Shown here: positions 1 to 6,714 of the stretch, in pieces
Layout of the letters: every line of letters begins with the position of its first letter
How positions within the stretch are numbered: the stretch's first letter is position 1
Assembly (NCBI GenBank): GCA_041946865.1
Contig: JBHGBF010000261.1
Location: 1 to 9,030 of the forward strand
Length of the DNA: 9,030 nucleotides
Origin: RPQK01 sp041946865
Lineage (GTDB): Bacteria; Acidobacteriota; UBA6911; RPQK01
Direction of reading: 5' to 3'
Translations under genes and position numbers: made by a program
The notes under the pieces: generated by a model
What the model was told of the DNA's origin: nothing
What the model saw: the letters and a program-made list of their open reading frames with translations, nothing else
The model's database searches: none

Positions 1-1514
1 TGAAAATTGAAGCTCTGACACCGATTCCCGCCTTCGAGACTTTCTCGGGGACTGCTGATATTTACATCTATTTCATCGAACGAGGCATTAAGCTGCTCAA
101 GCCGGGTGGAAGGCTGGGTTTCATAACGTCCGGCACTTTCGCCCGGGCCAATTTTGCGTCAGCCTTCCGAGTATGGCTGCCACATCACGCTCGCTTTGAA
201 AAGCTCCTCAACTTTGGCGAGAACCAGCCGTTTGCGGACGCCGAGATGGTCTACCCGACGATTTCAATTCTGATCAAGGGAACTGCGCTGCGGACCTTCC
301 GATCTCTGTTTGTGCACGGAACAATCCCGGAAGGGCTGGAGGCGGCAATGTCAGAGCGGGGTATCGATTGTCATGATTCGGCTCTCGAACAACGGGAATG
401 GACTTTCCAGCCCACACGGGTCCTTTCGTTGGCCCAGATGCTCCTGGATCGGGGACATCCTCTATCTGGACTAAAGTGGGCCAGGATTTATCGCGGCGTT
501 TTGACGGGGCTGAACGAAGCGTTCGTGATCGACGACCAGACGAGGGCGCTCTTGGTAAACGAGGATCCAAACTCGGCCCGGGCGCTGATGAAGCTTATAG
601 ATGGCGAAGACTTACGGCCATGGTATCACGAAGATCGAAACAAGTGGCTCATCTTCACCAGGCGTGGGGTCCGGCTCGACGACTATCCGAGCGTGAAGGC
701 GCATCTCGAGAAGTTTCGTGAGCGTTTAGAGCCAAGGCCCAAGGACTGGGATGAGACGGACGTGTGGCAAGGACGGAAGCCGGGGGCCTACCAGTGGTAC
801 GAGATTCAAGATTCGGTGGATTACCACGAAGTGTTTGGCTGTCCTAAGGTTTTCTGGCCAGATATAGCGAAACTCCCAAGGTTTTCGCTAGACGAAGGAA
901 AGACCTTTGGGAGCAACACGGTTTACATCCTTCCATTGGAACCTGGTACAGAATGGATTCTCGCCATACTCCAGTCACGTTGCAGCTGGTTCTCTTTGTC
1001 TCAAATATCCACCCCCTTGCGCTTGCGCGGCGGCCTTTGGCAATACCGCTGCTTCCGCCAGTTTGTCGAACGGCTGCCGATTCCACACGTGACAGACGAT
1101 GACAGGCGCGCACTAACCGATTTGGTCTTGCGCGCAACCGAGATCGCGCAAGAACGTTGTAGCCTGCATGACGTCGTTCGCAACCGGATACTTATCGATC
1201 TCGGCGGACAAACGGACGTGACTGGGCTTAATCAGAGGCTGAGCGCTTGGTACACTCTGCCACCCGACGCATTCCGGAAAGAGGTCAAGAATCACTTCAA
1301 GAGAAATGTTCCGCTGAAGGAGGGGACCGAGTGGGAGGAAGCACTAATGGGATGGCAAGGTTCACACGTTCGAATGACCGAGCAGTTGATCGAAGTTGAG
1401 GTCGAGGTGAATGATCGGGTCTACAGACTTTTCGGATTGTCTGCTCCTGATGTCCGTCTACTTGAAGATCATATGAGGGAGGCGCACCTCTACTACCCGT
1501 TCGGCGAGGTTTAG
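1..1514 (+). CDS. Adenine-N6 DNA methyltransferase, Eco57I/type IIG-like, C-terminal part (5' partial)
   Basis: This open frame enters from the left edge (first full codon at base 3, 503 codons seen) and ends in TAG at 1512-1514. The first visible residues carry a hallmark of Eco57I-family adenine methylases, with DIYIYFIERG followed by LLKPGGRLGFITS. In this family that stretch lies just after the catalytic NPPY motif, which must therefore be upstream of the window. The middle part resembles a TaqI-like target-recognition domain: a YPSVKAHLEKF segment, WYEIQDS, PKVFWPDI, an LAILQS helix, LRGG and a closing LPIPHV. The tail has NDRVYRLFGL, a common C-terminal motif of such enzymes. The product should methylate adenine within a specific site, either as a stand-alone modification enzyme or as the modification half of a type IIG enzyme. 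Whether it carries a nuclease domain cannot be seen. It is followed after one base by the next gene. Family confident; exact subtype open. Confidence 0.88.
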   Translation, partial: KIEALTPIPAFETFSGTADIYIYFIERGIKLLKPGGRLGFITSGTFARANFASAFRVWLPHHARFEKLLNFGENQPFADAEMVYPTISILIKGTALRTFRSLFVHGTIPEGLEAAMSERGIDCHDSALEQREWTFQPTRVLSLAQMLLDRGHPLSGLKWARIYRGVLTGLNEAFVIDDQTRALLVNEDPNSARALMKLIDGEDLRPWYHEDRNKWLIFTRRGVRLDDYPSVKAHLEKFRERLEPRPKDWDETDVWQGRKPGAYQWYEIQDSVDYHEVFGCPKVFWPDIAKLPRFSLDEGKTFGSNTVYILPLEPGTEWILAILQSRCSWFSLSQISTPLRLRGGLWQYRCFRQFVERLPIPHVTDDDRRALTDLVLRATEIAQERCSLHDVVRNRILIDLGGQTDVTGLNQRLSAWYTLPPDAFRKEVKNHFKRNVPLKEGTEWEEALMGWQGSHVRMTEQLIEVEVEVNDRVYRLFGLSAPDVRLLEDHMREAHLYYPFGEV

Positions 1515-1515
1515 C

Positions 1516-2022
1516 GTGACCGAGGCAGCCAGGCTCCTTCCCGAAAGAATCGACGAGTCGTATGTGCCCTTGAACCGGCGCGAATTGGCAGGCAAGATTG
1601 CTTCCGAACCTTGGCTCTGGCAGTCCGGTTTCATGGACGCCTCGCAAATGGCGACCTTCTCGAAAGAACGAGGCGCTCCCTTCGACTCACGGGCGATTCT
1701 CTGGCTCTGGCGCCTCGGTTTGTTCCCGGCTGATTACGTGGTGGCGGACTCGAGGCCTTTATTGAAAGGTTTCGAAAGATGCGACGCTGCGTATTATCCC
1801 TCGGTCTACGCGGACCTGCGCCCAATCGTTACTCGTAAGACTGGACTTGCTGGTGTGACGGGGCGACGCATCAAGATACCGAAGGGTCTGAGACCGTTTT
1901 TCCATCCCTTCCGCTACGTGCTTCTCGTTTTCCTCGACAGAGTCCTCGATACCCACATTGTCAGGACGCAGTTCCTGTACTCGGCAGACGGCTTCCGGCG
2001 CTTGATTGATGACCACACATAG
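1516..2022 (+). CDS. Hypothetical protein, 168 aa, in methylase-TOPRIM-HEPN operon
   Basis: I do not recognise this protein. The GTG start lies one base after the methylase stop, so it is probably translationally coupled. The frame is open for 168 codons and ends TAG at 2020-2022, five bases before the TOPRIM gene. The sequence is rich in aromatic and basic residues, with a segment ILWLWRLGLFPADYVVADS near residues 56-74 and a hydrophobic stretch YVLLVFLDRVLD near 134-145. No signal peptide, clear membrane helix or catalytic motif is visible. The position between a methylase and a TOPRIM protein suggests a subunit or specificity factor of the same system. It might also be the N-terminal part of what elsewhere could be a longer protein joined to the next ORF; only a homology search could tell. 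Confidence 0.75.
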   Translation: MTEAARLLPERIDESYVPLNRRELAGKIASEPWLWQSGFMDASQMATFSKERGAPFDSRAILWLWRLGLFPADYVVADSRPLLKGFERCDAAYYPSVYADLRPIVTRKTGLAGVTGRRIKIPKGLRPFFHPFRYVLLVFLDRVLDTHIVRTQFLYSADGFRRLIDDHT

Positions 2023-2027
2023 AATTC

Positions 2028-3257
2028 ATGGCGACATGGACTGGCTCAGACTCGTTCATCTCTCAGCTTCGAGAGGCGGAGGCTATCGTCCGCACCGCTA
2101 TTGCCCTGGAACCCTGTGTCTACGCGCGAATCTCTGGTCGGCGCAGCTATCCCGTCTTTCTCGGCGAAGAACAGTACCGGGAGTCCTGTCGACGGTATTC
2201 GGTCGAGCTCTATCCGCGTCTCAGCGAGGGTCTACTGGGCGGACTGGAACGTATTCGAGGCGAGCTCTGCGAGCGCGCCGAGGATCTGGACAACAATAGG
2301 CGGCTCCATACCGTGATCCGCTTGTCGAGTATCGAGTTGCGCGAGAAACTCAAGGGGAAGATCGGTGGAGCAGTCTTACTTAAGACCATGGCAGAAATTC
2401 TCCGCCGTTGCTGCGAAGAAGCCTTTGAGAAAGAACTGCCGGAAGAGGATGAATGGAATTACGGGATCTGGATGAGTCGCGGCTTGAAGAAGGAGTTGTA
2501 CGGCTCAAACCGACTGCTGGACGGCGACCGTAAAGTAGTCAGAGAATTCCTTCGCGACCTTCGCCTCGACTACGGCACTCGGCTGAGATGGTATGTGGAG
2601 GGAGCCACTGAGTTCGCCTGTCTGGATGAAATGCTGCGCCTGCTCAGCATCTCATTCGTTGATCTCGTGAATTTGCGCGGTCGCGTGACCGAAAAACATG
2701 GCAAGGGAGTCGCAATTCGTGACAGTTTGAGGGCGGATATCAAGAACGGGATCTTCAGCTTTGTCTCCATCGATGGTGATAGAAGCGAGAACGTTTCTGC
2801 CGTTAAGAAGGCTGCGGAAGACGGTGAGATTTGTGGTCAGTTCTTTATCAGTAATCCGGATTTCGAGTTCCAGAATTTCGCACCATCTGAACTTGAAGAG
2901 ATTGTGTGGGCCCTGGCCGTTGAGAGAGGAATTCCGGACGCGTCGTTTCGCATGGTTCTGCGTGAGGCATTTCGCGGGGCAGATAGCGCATCCGCGCTGC
3001 AGAAACAGGTAAGGAAGGCTCTGCCTGATGCCATTTTTGACTTTGACAAAGGGACGGAGTGGGGCGGACGCCTCGCACGTTTCGCTCTCGCAAATCGCAA
3101 GAGAGCGGACAATGGCGAGGAAAGGCCGGTAGTCAGGGCCTTCCTCGCGGCAATCCGTACTTGTATTTACAGTCATCATGACGGTCTGAACAATACGAGG
3201 ATCGACCCCGCGACCGGAGGGTGGGTACGGACCGACGAGCCTGATCAGGACCCATAA
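2028..3257 (+). CDS. TOPRIM-domain protein (putative nuclease), 409 aa
   Basis: The central part carries the signature of a TOPRIM fold of the OLD-nuclease type: WYVEGATEF with the putative catalytic Glu191, then NLRG at 215-218 ending the next strand, then SIDGD with Asp249 and Asp251 as the metal-binding DxD pair. A PDFEFQNFAPSELEE segment follows near residues 281-295. TOPRIM domains bind Mg2+ and act in DNA strand cleavage or primer synthesis; in OLD and related defence proteins they cut nucleic acid. Unlike OLD, no Walker A or ABC-type ATPase is visible in the N-terminal 185 residues, which are mostly predicted helical and unfamiliar. The ATG at 2028 is the first start after an in-frame TGA at 2010-2012; it lacks a good Shine-Dalgarno site, which fits coupling to the gene ending five bases earlier. 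Fold assignment is by motif only; activity is inferred. Confidence 0.8.
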   Translation: MATWTGSDSFISQLREAEAIVRTAIALEPCVYARISGRRSYPVFLGEEQYRESCRRYSVELYPRLSEGLLGGLERIRGELCERAEDLDNNRRLHTVIRLSSIELREKLKGKIGGAVLLKTMAEILRRCCEEAFEKELPEEDEWNYGIWMSRGLKKELYGSNRLLDGDRKVVREFLRDLRLDYGTRLRWYVEGATEFACLDEMLRLLSISFVDLVNLRGRVTEKHGKGVAIRDSLRADIKNGIFSFVSIDGDRSENVSAVKKAAEDGEICGQFFISNPDFEFQNFAPSELEEIVWALAVERGIPDASFRMVLREAFRGADSASALQKQVRKALPDAIFDFDKGTEWGGRLARFALANRKRADNGEERPVVRAFLAAIRTCIYSHHDGLNNTRIDPATGGWVRTDEPDQDP

Positions 3258-3278
3258 CCCAAGGCCCCAAGACGGCTT

Positions 3279-4469
3279 GTGACCTTCTTCTTGAAGAATC
3301 CTTGTAGCGCCGTCTGGAGTACACGATTTCTTATGTCGAGAAGAAAGGCGGAGGCGGCCCTTCGACAGATTCTGAGGGACTTCAGCCCGGCGACCAGTGA
3401 GGATTGGAAAATCGCTGAGGCCAAGTGCTTGCCAGTCGAGTTCGACAAGACCGAACTCCTGTCCTACATGACCTTCTTTTCGCTAGTTCTGGTCGTCGGA
3501 TGCACATACGCGGACAGGCCCATGGAGAAGACGTCATGGGCCATTCTGGTTCGCTTCCGGGGCGTATTATTCGACATCGAACTGGGGAAGTTCGGGCTTC
3601 GAATAAAGAGCGAAAAGCCCGCGGATCGGCAGATTACCGAGGAACTCGTGGCGAAGCTCCGGCGCTCAATGCCGCTAATGGACGTTCTGCTTGATCCTGT
3701 AATTGCAGGCCAAGTACAGAACGGGGCTATTTCGCTACCGAACTATTACCACGTACTGCTCCAACGGTACGAGTTCTTCCGCGACCTTGCGATCGCGTCG
3801 TTCAACAAACCCGTCCCCCCTTTTCCCTTACAGGAGTGCAAGTCTGGCAAAGCGGTTCCATGGGATTTGTACCTCCCGGATCGGGAAGGTTTCTATTACG
3901 GCAGCGCAGCCATCGACTCCTTTTTTAGCTGGCTGGAGCACCTGCTTCTACTTGTGTTGCCCTTCGTCTGTCAGCGTGACGTTCCGCTGCTCATGAGGCT
4001 GATGGCAAGTTCGTGGGATCGCAGGCTGCGCGTCGTCTGGGATTTGAAAACAGACAGGAAGGCAAAATGTCTTTACGACTCCTTGAAGGCAGTCAAAGAA
4101 CGGTTCCGCAATTCGGTCGCGCATGGTTACCTTGAAAAAGGTAGTCGTTCCTTCCAAGTGCACGTACCCGGATATGGCGCGGTTCCGGCCAGCCTCTCCG
4201 GTTTCACTAGGACTATTCACTACTCAGTCTTTCCGCTTCCCGCGGCCTCTTTCACCGAAGTGATCAGCCTGTTTGACGCAGTCTCCAGGTACCTCGAAGA
4301 AGGTCCATCCCACTTCGGTTTTCTCTACGCCGAGTCCGGTTTGCCCGTGCATTTTGATGAGAGAAGCTGTCGCCAATATTCGGAAGCAATGACCTCCCAC
4401 GAACAGTTCCAGCGCTTTCTGGACAGGGAGAGTTATTTTCAAGCGCAAGCGACCAACATGGACTGGTGA
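3279..4469 (+). CDS. HEPN-like domain protein, 396 aa (378 aa if started at 3333)
   Basis: The C-terminal half looks like a HEPN domain. A hydrophobic helix, IDSFFSWLEHLLLLVLPF (from residue 212), is followed by a helical region and then RFRNSVAHGYLEKG, which holds the R-N-x3-H form of the HEPN catalytic motif (Arg277, His282). HEPN proteins with this motif are usually metal-independent RNases in toxin-antitoxin and abortive-infection systems, or RNA-binding domains. The N-terminal 200 residues are unfamiliar. Two starts are possible. GTG at 3279 is 21 bases after the TOPRIM stop but lacks a clear ribosome site. ATG at 3333 has a weak GGAG at 3316-3319 and removes 18 unconvincing residues. 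The gene ends the plus-strand cluster and converges on the nuclease gene. No nucleotidyltransferase partner (MNT) is seen beside it. The HEPN call rests on motif and helix pattern only. Confidence 0.78.
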   Translation: MTFFLKNPCSAVWSTRFLMSRRKAEAALRQILRDFSPATSEDWKIAEAKCLPVEFDKTELLSYMTFFSLVLVVGCTYADRPMEKTSWAILVRFRGVLFDIELGKFGLRIKSEKPADRQITEELVAKLRRSMPLMDVLLDPVIAGQVQNGAISLPNYYHVLLQRYEFFRDLAIASFNKPVPPFPLQECKSGKAVPWDLYLPDREGFYYGSAAIDSFFSWLEHLLLLVLPFVCQRDVPLLMRLMASSWDRRLRVVWDLKTDRKAKCLYDSLKAVKERFRNSVAHGYLEKGSRSFQVHVPGYGAVPASLSGFTRTIHYSVFPLPAASFTEVISLFDAVSRYLEEGPSHFGFLYAESGLPVHFDERSCRQYSEAMTSHEQFQRFLDRESYFQAQATNMDW

Positions 4470-4480
4470 TCGAGGCGATG

Positions 4481-4503
4481 CGGACGCCGCCGTCTGACTT
4501 TCT
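4481..4503 (+). terminator. Weak candidate terminator after the HEPN gene
   Basis: A 6-bp hairpin (CGGACG, loop CCGC, CGTCTG, one G-U pair) begins 11 bases after the HEPN stop codon and is followed by ACTTTCT. The stem is short and the T tract is broken, so this is only a candidate. It sits where the end of the plus-strand operon is expected, between convergent genes. Confidence 0.28.
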
Positions 4504-4556
4504 ACCAACTCCCGGCTTCGACAACGGTTATGGCGGACGCTCATCACCCGGGTGAC

Positions 4557-5903
4557 TTACTTGGTTGTCGGTGCTGAATCGTCGAGTTGTGCCACCCACC
4601 TAGCTGCTTCCGAAAGCAACTCGACCGGATCCGCGTGTGACCAATCCACGTCCTGCGGATGTCTCGGTGGGGTAGTGGGAGGCAGCCAATAACCGCCATA
4701 GAAGTCCGAGGCGACAATCGTCACTTGATCTCCTGGCTTCAGCCTCTTCCCTGTTTGGAGGGCTGAGACGATCTGGTCCGCTAACGAGAAGCATTGTCGG
4801 ATCCTGGCCGTATCCGCCTGAGCATCCGAATAGATTCCTCCCCAGCCGATATGAAGGAACATTCTCAGACAGCCGTTGACGAGGAAATACTGAACTGCGT
4901 AGGAATTGGCTCCGTGCCCGGAATGCGCGATCACCGCGTAGTCCTCCAAATCCGCTTCGAAGACCTCGCTCACATAATGACGCAGGTTGTAGGGAGACGT
5001 GTCCAGATCGCGGGTTGAGAAAAGCCAATTCCCCCGCTCTTTCAGCCGCGCGGCCAACTCTCGGGGGACGTCTGGAAAGGCCAAGCCTGCACCGAGGAAC
5101 AGCCGTTTCGCTTTTTCGACGTCAGTCATCGGTGAACCTAGCCCTCTCACCGGTACTCCCGCAATTTTGGCCTCGATCAGATCTCCTCCTTTGAGTCCGA
5201 TCCTGACCTCCTCACTCAGGAATCTCTCTCCCCTGGCCCACTTAAGCTCAAGGCTGCGATACGGCTCCTTCCGTTGAAGTCGGCATATGACCAGGTAGAC
5301 TTCCAACCGGGTGTTTCCAATCAAGCCAGCCAGCTTTGTTAGGTCGTTGATGTAATGACCACTCTCCTCTTCTCTGGGGGCAAATATCTGGTAGATGAGC
5401 GCGCGCGACGTCGCGGGAGGATGACAAGCCGATGCAGCCCTGTGCACTAACTGGTAAGGCAAATCCAACACCCGGTCGACGCTTAGCTCGCTCCCTGCTC
5501 CCGTGTTAATGAGATCAATCCACCCGCTCAGGACCTCAGTTCGGTTAGTCGTCGCCGGAGAGCCAAGCCAATCCTTCACTTCCTCATACCGCGGCTCGGT
5601 ATGTTTCGCCTCAATCGCTACTACGGCTTGATCGGACAGGATCATCAAGTCGGTGTGAGACGGTTTCCCACTGCCTCGTTGCACTGGGACTTGGTGCTCA
5701 AAGTCCAGTGTGACCTGGTCAGGGAAGCTAATGCCCGTCCACTGCGACAAGGCATCAAGCGCACGTTCGGGGTCCCGCCAAAAAGCGAGAAGCGGGACAG
5801 TTGACCGTCGGGGAGAAGCCAAATCTGACCGGCTATATCGATCTACTAACTCTTCAAAGTTGCGCACGACTGAACCAGAGTGTGACCACGTCACTGTTCT
5901 CAT
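4557..5903 (-). CDS. PD-(D/E)XK nuclease-like protein, 448 aa
   Basis: The N-terminal domain has a PD-(D/E)XK layout: an acidic strand TLDFEHQVPV (residues 65-74), SHTDLMIL with Asp85, then VVAIEAKHTEP with the Glu98-x-Lys100 pair. This is the metal-binding arrangement of restriction-endonuclease-fold enzymes. The remaining 340 or so residues do not match a family I know; they include a stretch with DYAVIAHSGHG and an aromatic segment DFYGGYWLPP near the C terminus. The ATG start at 5903 is well supported by GGGAGG at 5909-5914, five bases upstream. The gene converges on the methylase-TOPRIM-HEPN cluster with an 87-base gap. It could be the nuclease partner of that methylase, although opposite orientation and a probable promoter of its own suggest an independent defence gene. 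Fold likely; role inferred. Confidence 0.82.
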   Translation of the reverse strand: MRTVTWSHSGSVVRNFEELVDRYSRSDLASPRRSTVPLLAFWRDPERALDALSQWTGISFPDQVTLDFEHQVPVQRGSGKPSHTDLMILSDQAVVAIEAKHTEPRYEEVKDWLGSPATTNRTEVLSGWIDLINTGAGSELSVDRVLDLPYQLVHRAASACHPPATSRALIYQIFAPREEESGHYINDLTKLAGLIGNTRLEVYLVICRLQRKEPYRSLELKWARGERFLSEEVRIGLKGGDLIEAKIAGVPVRGLGSPMTDVEKAKRLFLGAGLAFPDVPRELAARLKERGNWLFSTRDLDTSPYNLRHYVSEVFEADLEDYAVIAHSGHGANSYAVQYFLVNGCLRMFLHIGWGGIYSDAQADTARIRQCFSLADQIVSALQTGKRLKPGDQVTIVASDFYGGYWLPPTTPPRHPQDVDWSHADPVELLSEAARWVAQLDDSAPTTK

Positions 5904-5921
5904 TTTTTCCTCCCGCCTCAG

Positions 5922-5950
5922 ATTCTACTTTGCGCGCCTGTTTGTGTTTA
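5922..5950 (-). promoter_or_regulatory. Candidate sigma70-type promoter of the PD-(D/E)XK gene
   Basis: Read on the minus strand, TAAACA (5945-5950, four of six matches to TTGACA) is separated by 17 bases from TAGAAT (5922-5927, five of six matches to TATAAT). The -10 box lies just upstream of the ribosome site at 5909-5914, giving a short leader. Spacing is ideal but one such match can arise by chance. Confidence 0.35.
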
Positions 5951-6127
5951 GAGGAAATCAGGGGACAATAGACCGGACTCTTTCCAAGCACGTGTGCAGC
6001 TGAGGGCTAGTAGTGGCTACCCTGGAAACGAGGACAAGCCGGGAACCCACCGCTCAACCATTCAAGGCCCGACCTTGCGAGCAAAAGACGGAGTCGATGT
6101 AGGCTGGGTTGAATCGACCAGAAGTGT
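5951..6127. other. Gene-free junction between the two modules
   Basis: Together with the promoter region this makes roughly 220 bases between the nuclease gene and the hairpin at 6128. I see no convincing gene, tRNA or mobile-element end here. A small inverted repeat, GTCGAT and ATCGAC with a 14-base loop, lies around 6093-6118 but is too short to name. The orientation is divergent-to-tail: the nuclease gene is transcribed leftward out of it and the small-ORF module ends leftward into it. Confidence 0.5.
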
Positions 6128-6151
6128 GCCCCCGGCCGGGTGGCCGGGGGC
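6128..6151 (-). terminator. GC-rich hairpin, possible terminator of the leftward module
   Basis: This is a perfect 10-bp stem (GCCCCCGGCC paired with GGCCGGGGGC) with a 4-base loop, 11 bases beyond the stop codon of the last small ORF. Its position fits the end of the leftward transcript. There is no T tract on either side, so it is not a classical intrinsic terminator; it may be a 3' stabilising or pausing hairpin. Confidence 0.5.
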
Positions 6152-6162
6152 TTGCCTGGGGA

Positions 6163-6354
6163 TCAAGTGGCGTTGGAGAACTGCGCCACTTTCTTGGCGG
6201 GTATCTTGATGGGCTTTCCGGTACAGACCGTGACGACGCCGTTCAGCACGTCGCTGATCAGCGAGGTGAACCCATCCAGGTTCATCTCGTAACCGAAGAC
6301 GCTGAGAAGCATCAACATCAGGGCGGTCCGGGCCCAGTTCTTTCTGAACAACAA
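6163..6354 (-). CDS. Small hydrophobic protein A, 63 aa, paralogue of the upstream small ORF
   Basis: I do not recognise this family. The TTG start at 6354 is set by a perfect AAGGAGG (6360-6366) five bases upstream. The product has a basic N terminus (LFRKNWARTA), a hydrophobic segment LMLMLLSVFG (about residues 12-21), then LDGFTSLISDVLNGVV and a lysine-rich tail. It aligns with the next ORF upstream over the first 30 residues: FR, RT, M, L, VFG and LDG fall in the same positions. Both genes also share a structured leader and the same start region, so they arose by tandem duplication. The layout fits a short membrane-associated peptide with one hydrophobic helix. Possible roles include a type I toxin-like peptide or a small regulator or accessory subunit of the membrane operon upstream. 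Function is unknown; conservation with a paralogue makes it likely to be a real gene. Confidence 0.68.
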   Translation of the reverse strand: MLFRKNWARTALMLMLLSVFGYEMNLDGFTSLISDVLNGVVTVCTGKPIKIPAKKVAQFSNAT

Positions 6355-6692
6355 GGTGACCTCCTTATATGGAAAGCCGCCACAGCGGGGAGCAGAAGCC
6401 TGTCCGAAGCAAAGCGTGAGAAGGCTTCACAGCTGTGGCAGCGACTGATTGGGGGAATAGCCAGACAGGCTCGGAGAACGGCGGTGACAAACACGCGTGC
6501 GAAGTAGAATTCCACGCTGTCTGCTACCAACCGGGGGGACCGAGGAAAACGCACGGAGTCAGCCAATTTGCAGTAGATTCTCGCGCCTCTCGAGACCACC
6601 CGGATGAGCCCGTCCAAGCCCGTGTAAGAGCCGAAGACGATCAGGAACAGGACCATCACAGTCGTCCTGACCGACTTCGTCCTGAAAACCAA
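6318..6692 (-). CDS. Small hydrophobic protein B, 124 aa, long-tailed paralogue of small protein A
   Basis: The TTG start at 6692 is set by AGGAGG (6698-6703) five bases upstream, exactly as in the downstream paralogue. The first 30 residues (VFRTKSVRTTVMVLFLIVFG, then LDGLIRVVS) match protein A in the pattern of FR, RT, M, L, VFG and LDG, giving a basic N terminus and one hydrophobic segment. After about residue 40 the frame stays open with a cysteine- and arginine-rich tail that does not resemble protein A. It runs through the whole leader and the start of gene A, ending TGA at 6318-6320, 37 bases inside A. The tail may be real, a product of lost stop codon, or an accident of a GC-rich frame. 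An ATG at 6764 would lie inside the leader stem-loop and is not favoured. Function unknown. Confidence 0.6.
   Translation of the reverse strand: MVFRTKSVRTTVMVLFLIVFGSYTGLDGLIRVVSRGARIYCKLADSVRFPRSPRLVADSVEFYFARVFVTAVLRACLAIPPISRCHSCEAFSRFASDRLLLPAVAAFHIRRSPCCSERTGPGPP
6355..6366 (-). promoter_or_regulatory. Ribosome binding site fixing the TTG start of small ORF A
   Basis: AAGGAGG (6360-6366) is followed by a 5-base spacer and the TTG. It matches the anti-Shine-Dalgarno fully and is the same as in the paralogue, so the unusual TTG start is credible in both. Confidence 0.8.
6376..6442 (-). promoter_or_regulatory. Structured leader RNA element, copy A
   Basis: On the minus strand the leader folds as P1, GCTGCCACAGC (6442-6432) with GCTGTGGCGGC (6386-6376), 11 bp with one G-U pair. 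An inner P2 pairs GAAGCC (6428-6423) with GGCTTC (6400-6395). A 22-base terminal loop lies inside. Directly after P1 come TTTCCATATA and the ribosome site of small ORF A. The fold has the same architecture as the element at 6715-6776, with compensating base changes, and is preceded by a shared ATCAG(G)TC. It probably controls transcription or translation of the small ORF. It is also covered by the reading frame of small ORF B, so translating ribosomes could open it. The ligand or trigger, if any, is unknown. Confidence 0.68.
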
Positions 6693-6703
6693 GACGACCT
6701 CCT
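6693..6703 (-). promoter_or_regulatory. Ribosome binding site fixing the TTG start of small ORF B
   Basis: AGGAGG (6698-6703) is followed by a 5-base spacer and the TTG at 6692. The identical arrangement in the downstream paralogue argues for this start over the in-frame ATG at 6764. Confidence 0.75.
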
Positions 6704-6714
6704 CTATATGAAAA

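Noticed and set aside
2652..3179. Minus-strand ORF of 175 codons
   Set aside because: Antisense to the TOPRIM gene across the NLRG and DxD motifs, with no ribosome site or domain of its own.
4544..4555. 12-bp perfect palindrome TCACCCGGGTGA
   Set aside because: It sits between convergent genes but has no loop or T tract and only one copy, so a single palindrome of this size supports neither a terminator nor an operator.
6085..6125. Possible tRNA-like or attachment site with GGTTGAATC
   Set aside because: The surrounding bases give no acceptor stem, anticodon arm or T-arm pairing, and no duplicate copy is present to suggest att sites.
6109..6507. Plus-strand ORF of 132 codons
   Set aside because: It runs antisense to the small ORFs and leader A, has no ribosome site and no recognisable protein pattern. 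The minus strand has paired SD sites and paralogous products.
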